This document shows, piece by piece, positions 1 to 8,874 of a stretch of DNA of 26,163 nucleotides. The position numbers were made by a program, and so were the translations under genes. The notes under the pieces are model-generated. The model was not told the origin of the DNA. It made no database searches and saw only the letters and a list, made by a program, of their open reading frames with translations. How positions within the stretch are numbered: the stretch's first letter is position 1; each line of letters opens with the position of its first letter. Source of the DNA: Hofstenia miamia (lineage: Eukaryota > Xenacoelomorpha > Acoela > Hofsteniidae); NCBI GenBank assembly GCA_900660155.1, contig CABFPE010000275.1, forward strand, positions 279,853 to 306,015, given 5' to 3'.

Positions 1-535
1 GAATGGAAAAGCCAAGGTGACGAGAGAGGTAGGTAGACTGGTCATGAAAAGACTCGAACATAGATGATAAAACAGCAATGGGAATGCAGAAGAGACTTTT
101 TGAAGGAGGGTTGTAAACGCAGAGCAGAGAAACAATGTGGTCACTGAGAACAACAGCACAGCCACAACAGAAATCGAAGGATAATGAATCAAAAGAAATG
201 GGACGGATGTCAAGGTTAGGAAGATGAGAGGCAATGAGAACACCACCATGGCGACCACTGGATCGATCCATACGAGAAAGAACTTTTAGAGTAGAGTTGG
301 GAAAAATAACACTATCAGCAATGGCAGGATCAAGCCAGGTTTCAGTGATGAAAATGAAGTCAACAGGAGACTGTAAGAAGAAATTGTAAAAGCTGAGACG
401 ACGGTTCAAAGATACAAGGCTGTGGGCATTGGCAAGCAATACGGAAAAGCCGGAGTTATGGGGAGGACGAAGATCAGAGTGAGATAGTCAGTCACAGCGA
501 GGCGCATTACGGCGACGGGGACAAAGGCCACACAT
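1..535 (-). pseudogene. LINE ORF2 N-terminus: AP-like endonuclease domain (partial)
   Basis: Reading the minus strand from an ATG at 535-533 gives a short Cys/Arg-rich leader, one in-frame TGA at 490-488, then an open frame to the window edge. The frame shows the ordered landmarks of an APE-type LINE endonuclease: LLANAHSL, then FITETWLD (343-329, holding the catalytic Glu), then RMDRSSGRHGGVLIA. This nuclease nicks the target DNA to prime reverse transcription. The TGA could be a mutated Trp codon (CDW to CD-stop), or translation may start downstream of it. The ATG lies inside the last codons of ORF1, so the two ORFs overlap by 29 bp in different frames. Partial because the window begins inside it. 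Confidence 0.85.
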
Positions 536-1178
536 CAGGATTCATGAGTGCACGATGAGACTCTTGATCGCAGACAACATGGAAGGATACAAATGGAGAG
601 TCAGGACGTGGAGGAATGGGAATGACATCATCAAATTGTAGAGGAAGAGCGAAGGTGGTCAGCAACATCTGAGGTGGATACAGAGACATCAAAACGGCCA
701 AGATAGATATGAGCTTTACGGGGAGGCGGTGGAAGTGAACTAATAGGAACAGCAGGGAGACGGCAGGAAGCACTAGAACCAAAAACTGGACGAGGACGAT
801 TACGGTTAGTAGANCATCAAATTGTAGAGAGGAAGAGCGAAGGTGGTCAGCAACATCTGAGGTGGATACAGAGACATCAAAACGGCCAAGATAGATATGA
901 GCTTTGCGGGGAGGCGGTGGAAGTGAACTAATAGGAACAGCAGGGAGACGGCAGGAAGCACTAGAACCAAAAACTGGACGAGGACGATTACGGTTAGTAG
1001 ATGAAGGGATGGACTGCTTAGGAGGATCCGGTAGAGCAGGAGGAGCAAGCGCGGGTGTGAAACTCGGAGCAGGATGACTGGGGAGAAATGAGACAGAACG
1101 TGAGGCAGCAGCACCAACAGTGGAGGCAAACTGGGCATCACTCAAATTTTTGAGGTCGGATAGCGAAATTGGGGGCAT
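507..1178 (-). CDS. LINE ORF1 C-terminal region with RRM-like/'WP' domain, disrupted by a duplicated assembly join
   Basis: The frame starts with ATG at 1178 and ends with TAA at 509-507. The N-terminal half is rich in Ser, Pro and Ala (low complexity). The C-terminal part, from HIYLGRFDVSVSTSDVADHL to NPDVWPLSPSP, resembles the RRM-like nucleic-acid-binding end of CR1/L2-type ORF1 proteins, which often finishes with a Trp-Pro motif. In the sequence as given, the 185-187-bp copies on each side of N814 insert an out-of-frame stretch rich in Leu and Val. Dropping one copy restores a continuous RRM-like frame of about 160 residues. The real protein is therefore shorter than the 223 codons as given. 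The element-length ORF1 may extend further upstream in full copies. Confidence 0.7.
   Translation of the reverse strand: MPPISLSDLKNLSDAQFASTVGAAASRSVSFLPSHPAPSFTPALAPPALPDPPKQSIPSSTNRNRPRPVFGSSASCRLPAVPISSLPPPPRKAHIYLGRFDVSVSTSDVADHLRSSSLQFDXLLTVIVLVQFLVLVLPAVSLLFLLVHFHRLPVKLISILAVLMSLYPPQMLLTTFALPLQFDDVIPIPPRPDSPFVSFHVVCDQESHRALMNPDVWPLSPSP
629..1001. repeat. Near-identical direct duplication flanking single N at 814 (likely unmerged contig overlap)
   Basis: Copy 1 is 629-813 and copy 2 is 815-1001. They differ by a 2-bp indel (gagg versus gagagg) and one A/G difference (gctttacgg versus gctttgcgg). The single N between them and the broken ORF1 frame point to overlapping contig ends that were joined without merging. 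Confidence 0.85.
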
Positions 1179-1180
1179 AC

Positions 1181-2349
1181 CTGAAATCTAATTAAACTGT
1201 ATAATAAACAGGCAAATGATATGCATGACAATAATCTTACATACTGTAGACATTTAATACACATTTTAGATATAGACATAGAATTTGAAAATTTTTAAAG
1301 CATTACTATTAGATAATGTTTCAAAGTTGGTGAAAAAATCTTGAATATTTTAAATCACAAGAAATGTTGAATTTCAAACACCAATGCCAACTTCGTTTTC
1401 TGCAGTATGCTCAGTGAACTTGAGTTCTTTTCCTAAGCCCAATTCTTTCTGATCTGGTCATGAAATGGATTTAGTATCATTATAAAGCTCTCCATTCAAC
1501 AAATATCCATGTTGATCTGGAATTGTCAACGTCTTGTAAGTTACAATCAATTTGGTTTTCCATGAATGTGCTGCTCACTCCCATGGCTTCCACAATACAG
1601 TACCATTGGCTCATTTACACTCAACTATATAACATCTAATCTGCATTAATTGTCCATAAATTTGTGATTTAGCAAAGAGAAATATTCTGAAACGTTACTG
1701 AATGGTTCAGTCATGTTTATTTTGGAAACATATAAATGAAAGACTCTCCATGTATCTCCATGAAATGATTTCTTGATGTTGCCTTTGCCACGGTTCATTT
1801 TGAGCATCAGGTGTACCTTCCCAAACATTCATATGTTATGTGAATGAATATAGCCAATGGGCCTAATGATTCCAGTGTAAGTTTGTAGTTCATTATTATT
1901 TACTCCAAGTTTGCTGTTCTTTGAAAAGCATACATATTAGGATAGCTTGCAAAAATAATGAATTTACTGCAATTTACTGCTAAAGCATATCCTTATATTT
2001 AGAATTACTATAGAAGAGTGATATATCGAAAATTATAAGAAATAAAATACAATTAAATATTACAATGAATGTTGCTCAAATGCCCATTGTCACTTTAAAG
2101 TGACATTTGCAATTATCTAGCTAAATATATAGTGATTTTTGTTATTTTTAGCAAACAGGCAATTCAAGTACTTATATATTCATTTTTTAGTTTTTGGTGA
2201 TGTGCTTATGGAATATTTTTTTGTATAATTGTATTATTTCTTATTAAAACTGTTTGATGTTCTACTCGAGGCGTCTTGTTAGAAGAATGATTTATTTTAT
2301 TAAAGCTATCAATTTCTATTGGATATTCTTGTCTTTTAATCTTTAACAT
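1181..2349. other. AT-rich intergenic stretch, no assignable gene
   Basis: No confident gene is seen. On the minus strand, 1380-1828 has scattered peptide-like stretches, including an open frame at 1828-1646, but I recognise no domain and in-frame stops are frequent. A perfect 18-bp palindrome, TGTCACTTTAAAGTGACA, lies at 2088-2105. Confidence 0.5.
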
Positions 2350-2386
2350 GCTTTAGGAGTTCGAAAATGTACATTTCATAAATGAG

Positions 2387-2450
<64 letters not shown>

Positions 2451-2930
2451 ATTTGCTTCTATGAATAACTGTTTGGTTATATAAGTAGAATTTTCAAAGT
2501 ATATGATCTTAATTATTTTTTTTTGAATTTTGAAAATAGGAAATAATGTGTTGTATGAAATACCACCATAGATTAAAATACCATACTGAATTATTGGCAG
2601 TATATATACTTTATAAATGTGTAGTGTAGTAGGCTTAGGAACGAAGTGTTTTATTTTCATCAAAATAACACATAGTTTGGAGAGTTTTTACAAAAAAAAG
2701 ATACATGCTCTGCAAAACGTAATGTTTTATCTATTATTGTCTCTAAATATTTATAAGAATCATTTATGCTAAGCTCAGTTTCTGAAAAATTTTGAGTAGA
2801 TCTATTACAATAGGCGATTAAAATAGAGCCAATCTTGTAGAACATTTATGTTATATTGAAGAGTCTTAAATAATATATCCCTGTCAGGTGAACTTACTTT
2901 CATATTTGTGTCATCAGCAAACAGGTATTT
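2350..2930 (-). pseudogene. LINE reverse transcriptase, C-terminal half (frameshifted relic)
   Basis: Read on the minus strand in three successive frames, this gives the ordered C-terminal half of a non-LTR reverse transcriptase. First comes the catalytic box as YLFADDTNMKV (FADD at 2921-2910), followed by LQYNINVLQDWLYFN. After a frameshift near 2815 comes INDSYKYLETIIDKTLRF, equivalent to the kYLG-iID thumb motif. After another frameshift near 2665 comes KLSKLCVILMKIKHF, then YILPIIQYGILIYGG and a KIQKKIIKIIYF stretch typical of LINE RT C-termini. It then runs directly into (ATG)n. The N-terminal RT and the endonuclease are missing. It is a dead copy. Confidence 0.85.
2387..2450. repeat. 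(TCA)21 microsatellite, (ATG)n on the LINE sense strand
   Basis: An uninterrupted trinucleotide array of 21 units sits directly at the 3' side of the minus-strand RT relic. It would encode poly-Met in the relic's last frame. It may be the LINE's simple-repeat 3' tail, or an expansion inside coding sequence. Confidence 0.95.
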
Positions 2931-4004
2931 TTAGTGCAGTGACGTTTGTACTTTGTAACAATGCAGATCCAGGTGATTTCTATGCAATGAGATTATAGTA
3001 GTATTCTAGAAATATGGTGCGTCTTTTACGTTTACGTAAAAATATATTTTGATTTCCATAACAAGAAAGATTGGCTAGTTTTCAACTGTGAAAATTCTGT
3101 TGGTTTAAAACCTTGCATCCGAAAGTCGTGATTTGAGCAGTCGCAGCCACTTCCTGCTGATGCACAGCTATGTATTCGGCTTCAGTCGCAAAATACGAGC
3201 CTTGTCCTTAACTGATTTTCAGACCCTAACTTTTTCTAATTTTGAGCTGAAATTTCAAATGTATTATTTCATTATTTAAAGCATGACGATAGGTTTTGAT
3301 TTATTCACAATGTTTTTGACATGGAATTTATGCATTCACAATGCAAATTCAGTGTTTTGAGTGCAATGTTTCATATCTAAGAACGTGGAATATGGAAAAA
3401 TATCCTAAATAAACAAGTGAAATAAGATTCATTAGCTTTTTTAAAAAAACGCTTTTTATACAACGATATGTCTAAAGATCTCGCAGGCATGAGTTAGCGG
3501 GAATTGCCGCTTCTTCCACTTATTTTCGAGACGAATTATTTTTTCAGCCTTCATAATGGTTACATAGGTGTTGTTAATTTTTTACAATATTTTCATTATA
3601 AATTTAGGGAGATCTACTTTGCAAATTGAAAGACTGTAGTTTGAACATTTTATTCAATCAAATTTTGATTCTTCGTGCAACACCATGTTGCTAGATGGTA
3701 TGCCCAATAAAAAATTTATAAGATTATCCAATAATTGATTTTGTTCTGTCTCATGCATTGATTAATAATTACTTACATAGACATACCTTGCTAATGCTGG
3801 TAACCTTGAACTGTATTGTCTTTAATCATGAATCAAAATGTTTCACAACTAATTTCAAATATCTTAACCCTGATAATGGGTTGATGAGGAACATAGTTTT
3901 TATTCGAATACTTGCGAATTGTCTTCTTTCAAATTTACTTGATAAAATAACGTATATTAACTAGCGTTCAGCAATAATCATATAGCATGGTAATAGCTAA
4001 AACA
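2931..4004. other. AT-rich stretch, nothing recognised
   Basis: No coding similarity, RNA gene or repeat boundary is visible on either strand. Short open frames here have AT-driven composition and no motifs. Confidence 0.5.
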
Positions 4005-4449
4005 TTCACTATTAACGAATTTTCATTATTGTCCGGATACAAAAACATTATTGTATTTTCACTTATAGTTTATGTAAATTCTTGTACATTTATTTCCTTT
4101 TACATATGGTATGAGTTGCATAATGTATATGTATTCTACAAAAATCAGAATATCAATGCTTGCTTTGAATACAATGTACAATGGTATAAAGAAAATTTAC
4201 TAAACAAAAAACGTACGTGTATGTTGACATTAAACTATCTTAATAATTTGTATAGGAAAACTTTTCATTATTGTCGAATATCCATCAGTTTGTACTAGAG
4301 AATGTTTTCACTATCATCGACTTTTTTTACTATCTCCGCATTCACTATTGCCGAACTTTTGATTGGTAAGATACATACAGTTTCATTTGGTGCAGTGAGA
4401 ATTGCTCACCTGTCAAATTTGCACTATTGTCGAATTCACTTATTGCCAA
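4005..4449 (+). repeat. Cluster of degenerate 15-nt repeats, consensus TTCACTATTGYCGAA
   Basis: Eight irregularly spaced copies are visible: 4005-4019, 4022-4036, 4264-4278, 4307-4321, 4326-4340, 4341-4355, 4419-4434 (one extra base) and 4435-4449. The best copies read TTCACTATTGCCGAA and TTCATTATTGTCGAA. A likely reverse-complement copy (gttcagcaataa) lies near 3966. This looks like a decayed tandem repeat, with some pairs still head to tail. Confidence 0.6.
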
Positions 4450-4504
4450 GCTCGTCTGTATTCTTTGATTATATTTTTTCACAAATCATAGTTTTCTTAA
4501 ATGA

Positions 4505-4782
4505 CACTGGTGTGATAGCAAATTGTTTCAAATCCTATAGCAATAATACAAACGATTATTCATTACATTTCTCATTTAACTGTTTTACTGAATTTTATGA
4601 AAATACGTTCATATTCTCTTTCTTTCCTAATATTCATGCTAGACACTTTTAGAAGAAAAGTTGTTTTAATGGAAATAAGAATTTTGATTGTTTGAACTTT
4701 AGATTTTTTTTCTTAAAAACATGTTTTTCATGTTTTTTTAGAAAATACTCTTTAAATACAAAATAAGCTTTGAAAAATTATG

Positions 4783-4826
<44 letters not shown>

Positions 4827-5403
4827 CTACAATAATGGACTCGATTTTGTTGTGATTCTATGCACTCTTTTGCATTAGGTGCTACCATGCTTTGAATGTG
4901 CTTATAATATTAAATGGTTAGTTAAGGAGTGTCATCCGCTAAAATTGTGAATAAAAATCATTTTACCAATGTATGATGATGACATTACGCATTTCGTTCC
5001 TAAAATATTAAAACCACAACATATGGTTTGTTTAAAGTTTATTCATTTATTAAATATTTACTACAGCCCATTGAAATCCCTCTTCATAGCACGGTCAGTT
5101 TTCTAGTATATATATATATATATANCACTGGTGTGATAGCAAATTGTTTCAAATCCTATAGCAATAATACAAACGATTATTCATTACATTTCTCATTTAA
5201 CTGTTTTACTGAATTTTATGAAAATACGTTCATATTCTCTTTCTTTCCTAATATTCATGCTAGACACTTTTAGAAGAAAAGTTGTTTTAATGGAAATAAG
5301 AATTTTGATTGTTTGAACTTTAGATTTTTTTTCTTAAAAACATGTTTTTCATGTTTTTTTAGAAAATACTCTTTAAATACAAAATAAGCTTTGAAAAATT
5401 ATG

Positions 5404-5437
<34 letters not shown>

Positions 5438-5739
5438 CTACAATAATGGACTCGATTTTGTTGTGATTCTATACACTCTTTTGTATAACGTGTTACCATG
5501 CTTTGAGTGTGTTTATAATATTAAATGGTTAATTAAGGAGTGTCATGCTAAAATTGTGAATAAAAATCATTTTACCAATGTATGATGATGACATTACGCA
5601 TTTCGTTCCTAAAATATTAAAACCACAACATATGGTTTGTTTAAAGTTTATTCATTTATTAAAATTTACTACAGCCCATTGAAATCCCTCTTCATAGCAC
5701 GGTCAGTTTTTCTATTATATATATATATATATATATATA
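4505..5739. repeat. About 615-bp direct duplication flanking single N at 5125
   Basis: Copy 1 (4505-5124) and copy 2 (5126-5739) begin with the same cactggtgtgatagc and both end in a (TA)n tract. The first halves appear identical. The later parts differ by about a dozen scattered substitutions and small indels, for example gcattaggtgctacc versus gtataacgtgttacc. The (TA)n tracts differ in length (4785-4823 versus 5406-5434). The N lies exactly at the end of the (TA)n of copy 1. The best explanation is two allelic or overlapping contig ends joined at a microsatellite; a genuine tandem duplication is possible but less likely. Confidence 0.8.
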
Positions 5740-6059
5740 CTCAGTTTAAAAAAAGTAATAAACAATTTCACATCACACAACCCCCTTGCCCCATCCCAAG
5801 GGTTTGCCATTTGTCAGTCCGGGGTTGAGCATCAATGCCTCTAGTAATTTAGGCCACGTTTTATATGATATGTAATCATATTTAGTTTTATTGTATTCAA
5901 AATATAGCACCAAATAAAAATTTCATATTTTTCTTATTTTAAGTTTGACCCTTCTTCCCCTCCCCCTATGAAAGTATGACACTGCTTTTCACCACAGACC
6001 TTCTAAGACCCTTGTTTTATAAGATAAACTATTTTATTGCCAATATTTTCTTGCTACGG

Positions 6060-6144
6060 TGGGTCAGGGGACGAAAAATCAATAAAAACTGATCGCCGTC
6101 GCAAAAAGTTTTTTCACCCTAACATTTTTGACAACCCTGACCCA
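6060..6144. repeat. 85-bp inverted-repeat unit, arms TGGGTCAGGG / CCCTGACCCA
   Basis: Perfect 10-bp complementary arms (6060-6069 and 6135-6144) enclose a stretch that is itself partly self-complementary (gacgaaaaatc versus aacatttttgac). It may be a small foldback element or the core of a MITE. Confidence 0.5.
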
Positions 6145-6400
6145 TAACAATGACACAATCAATTTAGTTGTATAAATATATCGATATCTATTAAAATAGT
6201 GATTATGTTTAATGCATGTTGCAACAAAACTTCTGAATTTTTTACGAAAATGAATTTTTCAGACCCACTTTAACAGAGGCCCCTATCAAAAAAAGTTGTT
6301 TTTAAGTTTATCTTGATTCCATATAGTTTTTAGGAAAAGTCAGAAAAAATCAGCTAAAAAAATTTAATTTCAATCAAAATTATTGACAAAAATAACACAT

Positions 6401-6439
6401 GGGGGTTGAATCGTCCCCCCTCAGTGCATTTAGGGTTAA
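6401..6439 (+). mobile_element. Possible TTAA-type (piggyBac-like) transposon end
   Basis: Reads as an imperfect palindrome (GGGGGTTGAATCGTCCCCCC, 6401-6420), then a short spacer, then GCATTTAGGG followed by TTAA (6436-6439). An outer GGG at the right edge next to TTAA, with a subterminal palindrome, matches the layout of the better-supported piggyBac-like element at 13670-14229. No matching left end is visible, so this would be a solitary or truncated end. Confidence 0.4.
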
Positions 6440-7629
6440 CAATCGTAATGTTTCATTTTGTGTATTAAATTTTTTTAATCTTAGCATGACAGGAATCCAA
6501 GGTTCACAGAATATGTGAACGTAGGAAATTACAAATTGTATTGCTTTGCGAAAACATTGCAGTTTTATTGAATTGGTTCAGCAGCATCTGTCCAAGTTGC
6601 CTGCTTTCTATTGATCAATATTGAAGAATGGTCCTACTAAACTGTTGTTGTTTCTCTGCATTTTCACCAAGTTTGGTTGATCAGTACAATGACTTAGGTT
6701 GTCCGTTCAAGAATTTGCTGTTTAGGAGTATCTGGAAACTGACTAGAAATACTCTAAATCCACAAATAGCTGTCTAACTCCTTCATTTTTCGCTCATTTT
6801 ATATTTTTCGCAATGCAAAACAATTTGTGATTTCTCACTTTCACATATCTGTGTACCTCGATGCTTGTCATGCTAAACAGGAATAAAAATAATCCAATAG
6901 CATACCACTGTAAACTGTTTTTTGATCCAACATTATGAAACGTTCAACACAGAATTAGCTCCAAGCTGGTAATCGACGCATAATCATTCATCTCTGGATA
7001 GCGTACACAGACCTTTAGACAGATTATACTTCTTAAAAAATTAGACACCTTATTGTTAGTAGTTCATAAACTATCCAGAGCAATTAAATCGTTGTACATG
7101 CAATATTTACCTGCATAATGGGCCAAAATTGGAAATTTTGATTAAATTTTATTAAAGACAAAATAGCATTTTTGCTTTTTCGAGAATGACCTTATTATTT
7201 TTTAAAATGCGAGTGACAGTTAATTAAGGTTATTAGTTTCTAAAAATATCATGTAATGCATGATGACAACATGTTGATTAACGGTTTATGCATCTCAAGG
7301 TTTATTTATCAATCTCTTTACAAAACCAATCTCAGTTTTAATATTCAATTAGTTGAACAACAAATATTTTCAATTTTTATGTACACATTTTCAAAACATC
7401 AGTCTTTTTTTGAATTAATGTACAGTTTTTAAGTATTTATGAATCAATATTAGTCAATGTGTTGTGATTCATCGATATTGCCAACTACTGTCCAGCAATT
7501 CATTAAAATACTCTGCCTTAGATATTTGCCATTTATTTTATAACCACAGTGTATTTTGAGAGAGGATTAAGAGTGGCCACTGATTGACATTTTCCAATCT
7601 ACATCCGCAAAATATAAAAATATCTTTTT

Positions 7630-7860
7630 TAAGCATACGGAAAATTTTAAGGCTACGGTTTGAATACGTGATTGGTTGCAAGAGCAGTTACAAACTCACG
7701 TCACATCGCTATTTATCTCGGGTGGGTATACGTGCTATTCTACCAAATTGTGGCAGATCTCGCGTGAACAATCATATTCTATCCGTGGCGTAAGGGATTT
7801 AGACTGCTCATACGTATACTATACGCTATGATACGCCTATTTGTAGTTAAGATACGGAAT
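7630..7860 (+). promoter_or_regulatory. CpG-containing candidate promoter and first exon region of SF3B5
   Basis: CpG dinucleotides are noticeably clustered here (tacgtg, cacgtcacatcgc, ctcgcgtg, ccgtggcg, atacgc) in an otherwise CpG-poor sequence. An inverted CCAAT box (ATTGG, 7671-7675) lies within it. It is 450-680 bp upstream of the SF3B5 start codon. There is no TATA box I would defend. This is inference from composition and position. Confidence 0.35.
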
Positions 7861-8312
7861 GTAATAGCTCAAAAATTCCCACAGTAAAACACTACGAAGA
7901 AATAGACTACAAAATATTAAGCCATGTATAGTTTCAAAAATCAAATTTGAAAAGTCAAATTACAAAAGTTTAAAATTTTGCAGAAAAATCAGCGGTTGAA
8001 ATTTATCTGATGAATAGAATTAGTCGAAAAACATGAGAGGGTTCTAATACAATGACAGAATTGGCGTTGTTTAAAAGAAATTCCTGTCAATTATTGTCAC
8101 TTGAATTTACATTGAAAAACATTGTGAATCCGCATTACAATTTTTTTGACATCACCATCCCCGCGGATACTCATAATCCGCAAATCCACATGCATTTATC
8201 AAATCCATGTCCACCGCTTAAGAGTATTGATGAAAGAACATCTTGGGCATTTTAGGCAACTTTAAACCCACAGCTATCAACCAGTAATCAACTAAATTTC
8301 AATATGTTTTAG
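7790..8312 (+). other. Possible 5'UTR intron of SF3B5
   Basis: A good donor match (GTAAGGG at 7790) lies at the end of the CpG cluster, and a pyrimidine-rich acceptor (atgttttag) ends at 8312, directly before the ATG. If used, a 523-bp intron would separate an untranslated first exon from a single coding exon. The same acceptor could instead receive a spliced leader by trans-splicing if this lineage does that. An open frame at 8052-8255 lies inside this interval and has no recognisable similarity. Confidence 0.35.
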
Positions 8313-8570
8313 ATGGCTGACAGATATAATATTCATTCGCAGCTTGAGCATTTACAATCTAAGTATATTGGAACCGGTCACGCGGATACAACCAAGTGGG
8401 AGTGGATAACCAATCAGCACAGGGATAGCATTGCATCATATTTTGGACACTATGATTTATTGAATCATTTCGCCATTGTTGAGAACGAATGTAAGGCTCG
8501 CGTCAGATTCAACCTGCTCTCCAAGTTCCTACAACCTTGTGGAAGACCGCTAGATAAACCTGATTTTTAG
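8313..8570 (+). CDS. SF3B5: Splicing factor 3B subunit 5 (SF3B5 / SF3b10)
   Basis: An intact frame of 85 codons plus stop; animal SF3B5 proteins are about 86 residues. SF3B5 is the small subunit of the SF3b complex of the U2 snRNP, works in the nucleus in branch-site recognition, and packs against SF3B1 and SF3B3. The protein starts MADRYNIHSQLEHLQSKY and carries the hallmark stretches YIGTGHADTTKWEW, NQHRDS, a GHYDLLN segment, KARVRFNL and LQPCG-P, covering the family's full length. Some usually constant positions differ: NHFAIVENEC rather than NYFAIAENES, and FNLLSKF rather than FNLMEKM. The ATG directly follows an AG acceptor. The coding region is intronless, as in many animals, so a retrocopy cannot be excluded by structure; the intact frame and lack of a poly(A) tract argue for a working gene. 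No AATAAA is visible nearby downstream. Confidence 0.95.
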   Translation: MADRYNIHSQLEHLQSKYIGTGHADTTKWEWITNQHRDSIASYFGHYDLLNHFAIVENECKARVRFNLLSKFLQPCGRPLDKPDF

Positions 8571-8660
8571 TGTTTATGTATGTTTTGTAAATCAGTATTG
8601 ATAGATTTCTTCTTATTTTATAATATTAACTGTTAATGTTGCAGTTTAAAGGAAAAGTGA

Positions 8661-8698
8661 TATATATATATATATATATATAGCCAAGGAGCTCCTTG
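8661..8698. repeat. (TA)11 microsatellite followed by a 14-bp palindrome
   Basis: (TA)n spans 8661-8682. CAAGGAGCTCCTTG at 8685-8698 is a perfect palindrome. These lie about 100 bp downstream of the SF3B5 stop codon. Confidence 0.8.
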
Positions 8699-8874
8699 AT
8701 CTAGCCCTCATTAATGTCTTTCAAATTTTCCAAACAAGTTATGCATACCGTATAGCTTGGCTACTTTGAAAAGACGGGGCTATTTTGAGCGAAAGACATA
8801 AATCATTAATTGAGCTTTAATGAGAATTGCTTGTGTTTGTGTTTGTGTAAATTTGAATTTAAAGATGCTTAGAT

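Larger units (their letters stand above)
1..1180 (-). mobile_element. Non-LTR (LINE) retrotransposon, 5' portion, truncated by window edge
   Basis: On the minus strand an ORF1 C-terminal region is followed by the start of an ORF2 with an AP-type endonuclease; the rest of ORF2 lies beyond position 1. The element is close to 47-50% GC by eye, against roughly 30% around it, and the composition changes sharply near 1180, which I take as its 5' boundary. Whether that boundary is the true 5' end or a 5' truncation cannot be told. The reading frames carry few lesions, so the insertion is probably young compared with the other LINE relics in the window. Clade is not certain; the ORF1 type and AP endonuclease fit the CR1/L2/jockey group. 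Confidence 0.85.
5740..7629. other. Intergenic stretch with possible MITE remnants (5760-6440), otherwise nothing
   Basis: Positions 5760-6440 contain C-rich and G-rich patches unusual for this window, an inverted repeat at 6060-6144 and a TTAA-type transposon-like end at 6401-6439 (listed separately). From 6440 to 7629 I see no gene or repeat boundary. Confidence 0.45.

Noticed and set aside
806..1141. Leu/Val-rich minus-strand frame at 806-1141
   Set aside because: An alternative frame of the LINE ORF1 region that crosses the N814 join; hydrophobicity is a frame artefact.
1380..1828. Possible protein-coding relic on the minus strand
   Set aside because: Peptide-like stretches are interrupted by stops in all frames and I recognise no family.
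4005..4449. CRISPR-like array from repeated 15-mers
   Set aside because: Repeats are degenerate, irregularly spaced and sometimes adjacent, and the sequence is from an animal genome.
8052..8255. 67-codon frame upstream of SF3B5 as a separate gene
   Set aside because: No recognisable motif, and it lies within the likely 5'UTR or intron interval.
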